Assembly: GCF_932526225.1 (NCBI RefSeq)
Contig: NC_064043.1
Span: 14,320,085 to 14,384,084, forward strand
Length of the DNA stretch: 64,000 nt
Reading direction: 5' to 3'
DNA from: Nematostella vectensis
Lineage: Eukaryota; Cnidaria; Anthozoa; Actiniaria; Edwardsiidae
Shown here: piece after piece, positions 11,217-23,127 of the stretch
How positions within the stretch are numbered: position 1 is the stretch's first letter
How the letters are laid out: the number at the start of each line of letters is the position of its first letter
Notes under the pieces: model-generated
What the model was told of the DNA's origin: nothing
Database searches by the model: none
Seen by the model: only the letters and a program-made list of their open reading frames with translations
Made by a program: the position numbers and the translations under genes

Positions 11217-13085
11217 ATTAAGTGTTATTAAGGTAACGGCAAGCTCTACTTATCGCGTGCCCTAAAAGTTCCCTTACTCTGTGTTACTCGGCTCTTCGGG
11301 GCTGTTATTCAAATCGTCGTCAGGTCGTTGTGTCGCTAGAACCGGTCCACGCAGTTATGTCATGGGCCGCGTTTATAATCAGCATAAATCAAGCATGAAA
11401 TATATTTTCTCTAACTAAATATAGGTTTTGTATATTGTCTTAGGCCTTCTACTGATAATACCTCTTTAGAAAAGACAACAAATCCAATAAGGCGATTGGC
11501 GTGCTCGCTCGTAGCACCTTCAAGGAAGAATCAAGTCGGTCGGTATGAACGTGCGAGTTGTAATAGCTATAGGATGCCGGGGTTACGCTCGAGGAAGAAA
11601 ATGCCTCGCAATGCTTGCGACACTCGTAACAGGTGACTGAGCGTACAGCGCGACCCTGTCGTGGGGTTATATATACTGATTCCTTTACCTGCGGCGAGTC
11701 CAATTCGCCCTCCTAGGCAGTCAAAACACGCGAAAATGTCAATCTTGTTTGATAATTGATTGGCGTTTTAAACTAGGGTCTTTCGCAATAGCAGTTTTGC
11801 AACAGTATCCTAGCTACATGGGCAACATTTTATATGAGTTTAATTTCTATCTATTATTATGAAATATTATACAAGTGGCTATTTTTGCCTATTGTACCAC
11901 TGGACAATTGCGAAGTTCGGAAATTCAACTTGAACCTTCTGTTAACCTCTAACCAGCCCATCCACGTTTTAGACAAAATGAAAGAAGGCTATAAAAACAA
12001 TACCCTCTAAGCACTGTTCTTTTTTTTTTTTTACTTCAATTTGACTACTACATTGACAACTTTTCTTGCAAACTTTCACTGCTCTTAAAAAAAGGAATTT
12101 TTACTCAAATTAGTGTACTTAAAGATAGCATCGACGTTGTTGAACAGGCGGCCGGCACTTAGCTCTCCCACGTGAGATATTAGCAAGCACATGGTTGACA
12201 TGCTTCTAAACGCCGACGCGTTCGCATAATCACGATAGGTAAATATTATGAGTCGGAAACCTCGAATGTGACGACTTTTAGGGCTATCTCCATGGCAACA
12301 TCTCACGACAAAATCTTACGAGCACGATGTCATGTCGGAAACATAAAGCAGTAGTTTCACGTAACTTATGGGACCCCTGTGATGCCTAGGACCGTGTAGG
12401 GAAAAAGCATTGTAATTGTCGCACCAGAGTGCCGCTAGTTACATCCAAGGCCGGAAGGTTCTAGACCAACGCCAACACAAAAATAGCGTGAATTCCTCGC
12501 AGCAGACAGTTTCCTCCCAGATTTCCCTAATCGTGTTTTCTTCCGGCCTGCGTGGGATGTATGACACGGGTAAGGGCCCAGAGGTTTAATTAATAAAAAT
12601 TGCAATTAGAAATTAGCATAACGTTATGCCGTTGTCATACAAAAGAGAATTCTATACATACTTGATACGTTTGAAATCCTCCCCCGAGAGTGAAAACATA
12701 AAATAAAATGCAGGAAGTGTGTTCCAACGTTAGCTCATTGATATTAATCAACTAGCGATGTAGTCCCATTACAGATTACTGCCAGAAAATATCACTAAAT
12801 GAGTGTATGTGGGAGGGCAAAATGACAAGTATATAACGCAGTTATTTTCAAAGAACAAATTTTCAAAAAGTACGTTTGACGGGTAACAGATCTCTTCGAG
12901 TAGGCTCAACCAGCCTAAAAAAGGGCTAAAAGAGTGATAACGGAGAGTAAACAACAAAGCGTTCTGAAGGAATGTCGCTTTTGTTTTTTTAGTTAAATGT
13001 TTCCAACCGATATACGCCGATATCTATATGAACTCCGATAGCGCAACAATTAGGTCCGATACGAGTGACACACTTTGCGTTTAGA
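11217..13085. other. Upstream flank of the ASMT-like gene, no gene recognised
   Basis: This stretch lies 5' of the ASMT-like start codon at 11216 and should hold its promoter. Short open frames occur (for example 11449-11703 on the minus strand) but match nothing I recognise. No RNA gene was seen. Confidence 0.35.
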
Positions 13086-13694
13086 TAGCCTGCTTGCAGG
13101 CGGTACTCGGTGTTTATTATTATTACGGAAAACCCTCTCCGTTCGGTGTTCGGGCGCCATCTTGTATTTTAAACCGCGTGGTTCCTGGGGGCGAGCGTGC
13201 GCTCTCGAAACACCCGAGTATTCACGGGCCCGAAAACTTTTGCTCAAAATTTTGCATGTTTTCCTTTTTGAGAACCGCTTTCATGTTAGAAAAGTTTGAA
13301 CTTCCTCTTGGTTCATATTACAAATGATTACGCTCAATAGGGCCTTTTTTGAAGTTTTGCTTAACTAAAAAAGTCATCCGAATAGTCTCGGGTGACTGAG
13401 GTCCCAAGAACTTTCCTAATATTTGAGCCATGTGACTTTTGGGCCCGAGAATTTCGGGAAAGATCAAAATCTATAAAGAGAATCATCCTTCACTTGAATC
13501 TTTGTGGCAAATACGATGTTTGACGATATTTCAACACATTTAGATACCATAAATTTTATAGGAATTAGCCAGTTTTCAAATTAAGGAATAGAAACGATTT
13601 CGGGCCCGAGATATCTCGGGTGTTTCGAGAAGCGAGCCCCTGATCGGGTTTTCCGTGATGATAATAACACTGAGTACCGCCTGCAAGTAGGCTA
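13086..13694. mobile_element. Non-autonomous DNA transposon with long inverted ends
   Basis: The left end TAGCCTGCTTGCAGGCGGTA (13086) and the reverse complement of the right end TAGCCTACTTGCAGGCGGTA (to 13694) agree at 19 of 20 bases. Similarity continues inward through CGGAAAACCC and TCTCGAAACACCCGAG. The 609-bp element has no transposase. TA at both ends may be the target duplication, but the superfamily is not assigned. Confidence 0.72.
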
Positions 13695-14559
13695 CGTATA
13701 GAGGGCTCAACTATTCAGAACTCAGTTATTAGAATAACCAAAAATAACCCAAACATCCGGGTTTAACATATTAATAAGGATTCGGGTATGATCGTCTTGC
13801 ACAAAGCAAATCTAACCAGATCTTGAGGATCAATTAGATGGATATAGATGGATCTGATTGTGATTACAGATATTTTTAAAGTTCTTTTCGATTGTGTTTT
13901 TAAACCTCGAGATTGCTAGCCCAGAGTTGATAATGTTAACTCACTTTTTAAAAATTATTTTTTTCGTGTTAGAGCGATGGGCCGTTAGTAACGAAGCTTC
14001 GAGATTGACTTAGAATTTGTCGGGTGATGTGGGAGGCGAATGATAACCCTAACATTAGGATATAAATCACACTTAAAAACAGCGGGCATTAATACCAAAT
14101 AGTTGCCCAAAAACGGATGGAATACTCCCACGCAAAATAAACGAGCTATGAAGAAGATATTAATAAAGATGTACACTTTTCTAAAAAAAGGACCTTTTAA
14201 TAAGAACGTCCAGACGAGATTTCACTAAATTTTAAGAACATACCAAGGCTCAGGTGCAGTAAACGTTTTTCTGATGCGTTATGAAAAGCGAAATCAAATT
14301 GTTTTTATAATAACAACCGTAAATATTATTGCTATTGACCATTTGTGTAATTATTTTCCCAATAACTCATTCATTGAGAACATTTGCATCCTCAAAATGT
14401 CGTTAGAACGACTTTGCCTCTGAAACTGAAAATAAGACGGAATAAGAAAAAAAAAACAAAAGTTAATTGACATGACAACAGTGGTTGATTTCCTCCTTTC
14501 ATGGGCCGGAAGGTTAACCTGAAGATTGTTCTTTCTCATACGCCTAGATTAAAAATCTG

Positions 14560-14703
14560 TTATCAGCGGTGTAGCCAGGATTATTAACAGGAGGGGGCCC
14601 AAAAGGCCCTTTCAAGGCATTTTCTCCTGTATCTTAGATAATGTCTCATACATTTACTGTATGAGACATTATACAGTACGCCCTGACTACGCCCCTGGTT
14701 ATC
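14560..14703. mobile_element. 134-bp MITE with TTATC target duplication and internal hairpin
   Basis: TTATC occurs at 14560-14564 and 14699-14703, flanking a block whose ends are AGCGGTGTAGCCAGG and CTACGCCCCTGG. Inside, ATAATGTCTCATACA (14638-14652) and its exact reverse complement (14658-14672) form a 15-bp stem with a 5-base loop. No coding capacity is present. Confidence 0.6.
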
Positions 14704-14999
14704 CAGTTTTTAGCCGACTTTTTGTGTGCTACACACAAGTAAGAGTATTGATAACAGTAAAAAAATCAATCGATCACATTTTTTGATTTTTATTCAAAAG
14801 TAACAATACTGCTTCGTCTAAACTTATAAAAAAAACATTTGAGTTTGACTTTCTTATAACTGTGATAAAGCAAGGATTCATTAATGAAGGTTGAGAAAAT
14901 GCAAAAATCGCACTTCTACATTGAATTGAAGATAAGCTATTAAGCCAAACAATTGTAGCCCGCCACTGTACTAGCGATCAAGCGGATCCGAGGAAGCTC

Positions 15000-16169
15000 A
15001 CAGCACGCTAAGCCCAGCTCACTGCAGCTAAATATAGCTCATAACACATTCAAGCGATACAAGCAATCTAAGCTACGGTTCGCCGTAGCCAAATATAGCT
15101 CATAACACATTCAAGCGATACAAGCAATCTAAGCTACGGTTCGCCGTAGCCAAATATAGCTCATAACACATTCAAGCGATACAAGCAATCTAAGCTACGG
15201 TTCGCCGTAGCCAAATATAGCTCATAACACATTCAAGCGATACAAGCAATCTAAGCTAAGGTTCGCTGTAGCCAAATATAGCTCATATCACATTCAAGCG
15301 ATACAAGCAATCTAAGCTACGGTTCGCCGTAGCCAAATATAGCTCATAACACATTCAAGCGATACAAGCAATCTAAGCTACGGTTCGCCGTAGCCAAATA
15401 TAGCTCATAACACATTCAAGCGATACAAGCAATCTAAGCTACGGTTCGCCGTAGCCAAATATAGCTCATAACACATTCAAGCGATACAAGCAATCTAAGC
15501 TAAGGTTCGCTGTAGCCAAATATAGCTCATATCACATTCAAGCGATACAAGCAATCTAAGCTACGGTTCGCCGTAGCCAAATATAGCTCATAACACATTC
15601 AAGCGATACAAGCAATCTAAGCTACGGTTCGCCGTAGCCAAATATAGCTCATAACACATTCAAGCGATACAAGCAATCTAAGCTACGGTTCGCCGTAGCC
15701 AAATATAGCTCATAACACATTCAAGCGATACAAGCAATCTAAGCTACGGTTCGCCGTAGCCAAATATAGCTCATAACACATTCAAGCGATACAAGCAATC
15801 TAAGCTACGGTTCGCCGTAGCCAAATATAGCTCATAACACATTCAAGCGATACAAGCAATCTAAGCTACGGTTCGCTGTAGCCAAATATAACTCATATCA
15901 CAATCAAGCGATACAAGCAATCTAAAGCTAAGGTTCGCTGTAGCCAAATATAGCTCATATCACATTTAATCGATACAAGCAATCTAAGCCCTGGTTCACT
16001 GTAGCCAAATATAGCTCATATCACATTCAAGCGATACAAGCTATCTAAGCTACGGTTCACCGTAGCCAAATATAGCTCATATAAGCTAAGCCCCGGTTCA
16101 CCTTAGCCAAATATAGCTCATATCAGCTAAGCCCCGGTTCGCCGTAGCCAAATATAGCTCATATCACAT
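15000..16169. repeat. 61-bp satellite array, about 19 copies
   Basis: The unit begins CTACGGTTCGCCGTAGCCAA and continues AATATAGCTCATAACACATT and CAAGCGATACAAGCAATC. Successive starts are 61 bp apart (15073, 15134 and so on). Most units contain CTACGG-TTCG-CCGTAG, a perfect 6-bp stem with a 4-base loop. Variant units (CTAAGG…CTGTAG; CATATCACATT) recur at intervals and the right end is more decayed. The array lies between the AtuA 3' end and the ASMT-like promoter, not at a recognised splice site. Confidence 0.93.
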
Positions 16170-17907
16170 GGGTCTCTTAATCTTTAAATGATTTCCGAAA
16201 TAACTATTATTAGGAATTTTTTGTTCCTGTCCGGAAGATCCTGGCTAATCGAAGTATGGCCTAGTAAAAGAGAAAAGGGAAATAGCGATAGAGCCTAACC
16301 GCAGCAAGCGATTACAAGCAAGTTAGTCATGGTTTATGCGTAGGCAAAATTACCTCATGTCGCATGGGTTATTTCCTACCAATCTTCCGATTGTTTGGTC
16401 TTATTCCACTTTTCGTTTGAGTCTGGCTTATCAAAGTATTTCTACGAAACAGGGAAGGAAAATAGCGACAATTGCGGTATAAGCTGCTACTACGTAACAA
16501 ATACCAACACAATACTTGGCGTAATTTCTAACTTGTTTAATTCGGTTATTGCTCATTTTTTCAACACTAAGGAAAACAACACCTTATTACAAATTGTGTT
16601 TAGTTGTTATTTATTAACATGTTGTGGACCCATGTTGTTTTATGAGAGACAATGTCATCTCTCAAAACTTCGGAAAAGGTCTAACGAATAAGACAAAAGG
16701 GAATAGAATTCAGACCGGCGTTAGCACATGGATCTCCAACAGGGCACCCAGGAATCGTCACGGCTTCTTCCTACTTAGCTACGGGATACTTAGCTTAGCG
16801 TGCCGCCGCCGAGCGGCGGGAGACTTTTTAAAATCTTATTGAAAATTTTATTGAATTAATCAAAAAAGACGTGACTATCACACGTTAGAATAAAATACTT
16901 TTTATAAAGTTTTCTTTAAGAGTCTAGATCCGATTGTGTGTCACTGAAATTTTGGTTCCATTTTGGATTATGGAAAAATAACAATCATCCATATAATTCT
17001 TTATGCTTTTGCATGGAATGGACTCGTTTTAATTTACCGTGATTCCAGGGGTTTAGTTCGCTACTGAAATATACATAAAATAAAATGGTTACATGATTTT
17101 TGATTTGTATTTGTTTTTTTTATTTTTATTTGGTATTTGATTTGCCCGGAACTTAACATTTATACTGATTTAGGGCTTATGTTGAATGGAAATTGTTATA
17201 ATACGTTATACACGATATACATTATACTCATGTATATAGTACCATGTTTTGGCGGCTTGGTAAGAATATACGAATTTTTTTTTCTATAACCAAGTATTAT
17301 TTTTTCGACGTTTCGGCAATGCTGTCTTCATCAGGAATTATCAATTTTAATACTCAGCGATAGAATTTTATTATTCATATATCCTTAGCATCCAACGTTC
17401 AATGCCAGGGGCCATCAACACGACTCCTTGGGTTGGAGCCTCCGGTAGACAGGAAGACAAGGCGGTCAAAATACACAACATCTTAGAAGTTCATTATCGT
17501 ACGCTCTCGTACGGGTGCTTTACGCGTCGCGAACACCGCTTTTACTTATCATCATAATTTTTATATTATGTTTGACTTAAAAATTGCCCTGGGTGCCGAA
17601 CCTTTTTTCGAACAATTCCAAGACCATTTTACATATTGACTAAACAAAAGGCTGTTTCACAAATGCCGATTTCGTGTATCTTCTTTCGGTGTCGGCCAGA
17701 CTTTTCTCTTCAAAAAAACGAAAAACACAGCTTTTAGATTACCTGGCCGACAATCGGGCCGACAAACCGGTGCTGTAAATGCCCTTGTCGACAATCGGGC
17801 CGACACATCGGCTCGTGTAAATCCACCTTTATGTGCTATGACGATTCTTTGGTCGGTTCGTAATGGCCAAGCTCTGCCCAAGCTCTTTACTTAACTGCCT
17901 TTCTGCC
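16170..17907. other. Intergenic region downstream of the AtuA gene
   Basis: No gene was recognised. Weak open frames at 16395-16691 and 16624-16842 (+) have no recognisable family features. A CTGATGA…GAAACGTCG motif lies on the minus strand at 17309-17335, and a short duplicated segment around GACAATCGGGCCGACA lies at about 17745-17810. Confidence 0.4.
17309..17335 (-). other. CTGATGA…GAAACGTCG retroelement/hammerhead-core-like motif
   Basis: Minus-strand text reads CCTGATGAAGACAGCATTGC followed by CGAAACGTCG. CTGATGA and GAAA are the conserved catalytic-core strings of hammerhead ribozymes, and motifs of this form are scattered in animal genomes near Penelope-like elements. I could not find a convincing stem III, so ribozyme activity is not claimed. 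Confidence 0.3.
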
Positions 17908-20900
17908 TTACAACGTGGGCTCAATGACAGAAGGGAGAATGTCGGGCACGTTCTTGATCTTGAAATCAAGCAACATCTGGCCGAGTGCTTTGCCCTAAAA
18001 AACAAAAGGAGCATCGTCATGGAATGGGGGCTTTAAAACAAGTGATATCTGAAATAACAGAGGCATCAGGAGGGGTGGTGTCCATACCTGAGGGTCACTG
18101 CGCAGGGATGCCACACCCCCTCCCCCAAGGGAGTCTTCCAGGATGAAGTTGAACGCGTTGATGCCAGGTAACTCGTATCTGGAGTGATGAAAAGGTAAGA
18201 ACAGACGACAAGCCCATCCTAATAACTGGGGCTCTTAGAACACTAGCTAATAATAATAACTGGTGCTTCTTAGACCCATAATCTAACATGATAACTGGGT
18301 CTCGAGCACCTACTAGCGTCATGAGTCAAGAACGGCTACAAGAAAGACTTTCTCCATCCGTGACTTTAGGGGTCCGCCAACTTCCTGCTGGCTCTAGGGG
18401 TCACAGGTCCTGGGAGCAAGATTGAAAGTACGATCTAAATAACTCTAATGGCTTTTTCTTGTGACGACACGGTCCGAGGAAGTGCTCGCAATAACAACAA
18501 ACAGTAACAAAGGCTAGGACTTTCTTAAACATTTTTCGTTTTGTTGACTTTCCCCACCTTTTCACACGACAATGGCCTTTCTGTGGTTTGGTCTCAAAGA
18601 GATGTTTAAAGTACTCCTCGACTGCTTCCTCTGTCAGGGCGCTTCGCAAGAAAGGCACATACGATGGATGCCTGGCAATCACACCTAGGGACACACAAGA
18701 AAATATTTATTAACCAGCATTGAGTTCAACAACAAAAATACTCGAGAAATAAAATAGTCGAGATACTGATATTAAAACTAAGAAATGTCTAAGCCTTGGT
18801 TAAAAAAAACGATATCTACCCCTAGTTACCTTATTACACCTCATTTTCGCGACGTCAGAATTTCGCGGTTGCCCTTGTGTCTCGTGACCCGAGGATAGCG
18901 TGACACGATAACACGTACTTATATTGACACTGTTGCTCTTGTGTCGCGTGACCCGAGGATAGCGTGACACGATAACACGTACCTATATTGACACTGTTGC
19001 CCTTGTGTCTCGTGACCCGAGGATAGCGTGACCCGATAACACGTACCTATATTGACACTTTTGCCCTTGTGTCGCGTGACCCGAGGATAGCGTGACATGA
19101 TAACACGTACCTATATTGACACTGTTGCCCTTGTGTCTCGTGACCCGAGGAAAGCGTGACATGATAACACGTACCTATATTGACACTGTTGCCCTTGTCT
19201 CTCGTGACCCGAGGATAGCGTGACATGATAACACGTACCTATATTGACACTGTTGCCCTTGTGTCGCGTGACCCGAGGATAGCGTGACCCGAGGATAGCG
19301 TGACATGATAACACGTACCTATATTGACACTGTTGCCCTTGTGTCGCGTGACCCGAGGATAGCGTGACACGATAACACGTACCTATATTGACACTGTTGC
19401 CCTTGTGTCGCGTAACCCGAGGATAGCGTGACATGATAACACGTACCTATATTGACACTGTTGCCCTTGTGTCGCGTGACCCGAGGATAGCGTGACATGA
19501 TAACACGTACCTATATTGACACTATTGCCCTTGTGTCTCGTGACCCGAGGATAGCGTGACACGATAACACGTACCTATATTGACACTGTTGCCCTTGTTT
19601 CGCGTGACCCGAGGATAGCGTGACATGATAACACGTACCTATATTGACACTGTTGCCCTTGTGTCGCGTGACCCGAGGATAGCGTGACATGATAACACGT
19701 ACCTATATTGACACTGTTGCCCTTGTGTCGCGTGACCCGAGGATAGCGTGACATGATAACACGTACCTATATTGACACTGTTGCTCTTGTCTCTCGTGAC
19801 CCGAGGATAGCGTGACATGATAACACGTACCTATATTGACACTGTTGCCCTTGTTTCGCGTGACCCGAGGAAAGCGTGACATGATAACACGTACCTATAT
19901 TGACACTGTTGCCCTTGTGTCTCGTGACCCGAGGATAGCGTGACACGATAACACGTACCTATATTGACACTGTTGCCCTTGTGTCGCGTGACCCGAGGAT
20001 AGCGTGACCCGATAACACGTACCTATATTGACACTGTTGCCCTTGTGTCGCGTGACCCGAGGATAGCGTGACACGATAACACGTACCTATATTGACACTG
20101 TTGCCCTTGTCTAGTGACCCGAGGATAGCGTGACACGATAACACGTACCTATATTGACACTGTTGCCCTTGTGTCGCGTGACCCGAGGATAGCGTGACAC
20201 GATAACACGTACCTATATTGACACTGTTGCCCTTGTGTCGCGTGACCCGAGGATAGCGTGACACGATAACACGTACCTATATTGACACTGTTGCCCTTGT
20301 CTAGTGACCCGAGGATAGCGTGACACGATAACACGTACCTATATTGACACTTTTGCCCTTGTGTCGCGTGACCCGAGGATAGCGTGACATGATAACACGT
20401 ACCTATATTGACATTGTTGCCCTTGTGTCGCGTGACCCGAGGATAGCGTGACACGATAACACGTACCTATATTGACACTGTTGCCCTTGTGTCGCGTGAC
20501 CCGAGGATAGCGTGACATGATAACACGTACCTATATTGACACTGTTGCCCTTGTGTCGCGTGACCCGAGGATAGCGTGACACGATAACACGTACCTATAT
20601 TGACACTGTTGCCCTTGTTTCGCGTGACCCGAGGAAAGCGTGACATGATAACACGTACCTATATTGACACTGTTGCCCTTGTTTCGCGTGACCCGAGGAT
20701 AGCGTGACATGATAACACGTACCTATATTGACACTGTTGCCCTTGTGTCGCGTGACCCGAGGATAGCGTGACATGATAACACGTACCCATATTGACACTG
20801 TTGCCCTTGTGTCGCGTGACCCGAGGATAGCGTGACACGATAACACGTACCTATATTGACACTGTTGCTCTTGTGTCGCGTGACCCGAGGATAGCGTGAC

Positions 20901-23072
20901 ACGATAACACGTACCTATATTGACACTTTTGCCCTTGTGTCGCGTGACCCGAGGATAGCGTGACACGATAACACGTACCTATATTGACACTGTTGCCCTT
21001 GTCGCCACTCCGCGTGACCGCCAGGGAGCTCAAGGGGAAAGTGCAGCGACCTTTTGGCATGCCTAAAGTGTCACACAACAACGGGCCTGTGAGGGCGGCA
21101 TCTAAACAGCTCCTCTCGTATATGACGAGTGAGACAGTGTAGGTGAGGGAGAAGAATACAACAGGTCTGCATGTCATCAGAGGCCGGGGTTGTGCTCTCG
21201 AAAATGACAAGTAGAATATTGTAGGTAAGGGAGAAGGATAAAGTAGGTCTGTATGTTATCTCAGGTGCAGAATAGTAGTCGCTCGTTTAAAGTCAGTTGA
21301 GAGATAGTTATACTAGTATCGCGACTGAGAATAAACAAACTAATGCCGATCTGAGAATAAGGCGTAGACAATTAAAGTAATATTGTTGCTGTATGCAGTA
21401 AAAAGTTTTTGGGGCGAAAGTGACAATATAAATGTGTTGGCTTAGACGGTTGATTGACTACGCCCTATTTCCAGGACATGGATTTTGGTTACATTTTGGC
21501 CAGGAATTGAGTTTGACTGTGTTATAAATCACTTTTGTGGGAGTTGATGTGAAGGGTAAAGGTTCTAAGCCGGTGTTTCAATAGTTTGCAAGGAATGGTA
21601 TAAGCATTGCAGACATTCAGGACCAATGTTGTTTGTAGCAGTGGCTAGGTGAGTTCTGAAAGGTGTGTATATGGTAAGGGGTGGATGGATATGGTTGATA
21701 TAAATGACGAGCTTACGTATTCTGCCAGGGGCTGTGTGCGTTCTGGGTTCCTTCGTCACGGTCGTGCCATGCTTCTCGGCTGGCGCTGATGACGTCATAG
21801 TCTCCACATGTTCGCCGTTTATATAAATATCAGTCTGTACAGAACAAAATTTCAGAACCATAAAAAAAGATAGAGCCGCTTCTTTGTACCCCACATTAAA
21901 GCATACGTAAGATGCAGATTATCTTGGTCTTACCTCCTGATGATAAACCCTGTATTAGAACACACGTGAGGCTGCTTAACCTTTCAAAAAGCTCTATGAA
22001 ATATTATTCCTTATTTACCGTAATTTATTATACATTTATGTGCATGTTTTTGAACTTTTGTTGTTTTCATTATATTTTAACTCACTGCTTTCTCCACCAG
22101 TGTGCACACCCCCTTATCAGCCTTTTTGGTTTCCGGTCTATACCTCCCCTACCTTGGTAAGAACAACCGCATCACTATCCCGGACACTCCTTATAGTCCA
22201 ACTACACTCACTGTAACATTATCCCCACAATTACCCTCCCGCCCTCACCCCTGCCACCAACCTCTACCCGTATCACAACCATTATCCCCCTTTTATTTTC
22301 CCCTTCTCTCCAGGTGCCATGGTACGAATACCCGCTTTTAACAAAAATATTTGTCTATACAGTACCAACACGAGCAAATGCAATTAGCACCACTCAGAAA
22401 AGCACAGTGAAAGACGAGTAAAAGACAGATGATACCTTAAGTTTATCCTTCGGATACAAGAACGAGTAAAGTCTCAGTAGTGGCGACCTGGAATTAAGTA
22501 TTATATCATTACAATCTCCTCTCTGTTAGCAAACATCCACGTAAGCGAACCCATATAAAAAACGTATGGTGAGCATTTCTTTGGATTTTATTGGATTTTA
22601 GCTCCCATTCATTCCCAACACTTCATTCCCAACACTTCAGGATCCACTGAAATAAGTTCTGTTTTGCTAAATTTTGCACACCAAATAGATTTAAGAAAAA
22701 AAACTAGCACACATGTTTGTTGTTGTCAGCAGTTGCCAACTCTTCACACATCTATACATTTCTTCAGGTGTCCAAATACAAGAAAATCCGCAGAACAAAG
22801 CACAATACAAGAGAATCCATAGCACAAAGCAGATATTCCTTTCAAATCTTCATCCTGTTATTATGTAAACAATGACGAGAGGAGCGTATAAAAGCAAATA
22901 TATCATAGATACTTACGCCTTCGGCCTACCCCCTACTATTGTAGTAAAGCCTGGAGCTGTTGAGAAATACGACTTATTGTAAGTTGAGGTTTTAAAAGAG
23001 GTAGTGAAAATATGTTTATGTAAACGTAGAACGTTTTTGTAAAAAAAATATATTTGATCATGAATTTTTACG

Positions 23073-23127
<55 letters not shown>

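Noticed and set aside
15000-16169. Possible CRISPR-like array
   Set aside because: Units are contiguous 61-bp tandem repeats without distinct spacers, in an animal genome; it is a satellite.
16395-16842. Two overlapping plus-strand frames of 72-98 codons
   Set aside because: They have no recognisable domain, splice context or composition difference; consistent with chance.
18869-21003. Several minus-strand frames of about 100-120 codons with repeats such as [18 protein letters not shown]
   Set aside because: They are read-through of the 64-bp array derived from AtuA exon 18; only the 20979-21062 part is coding.
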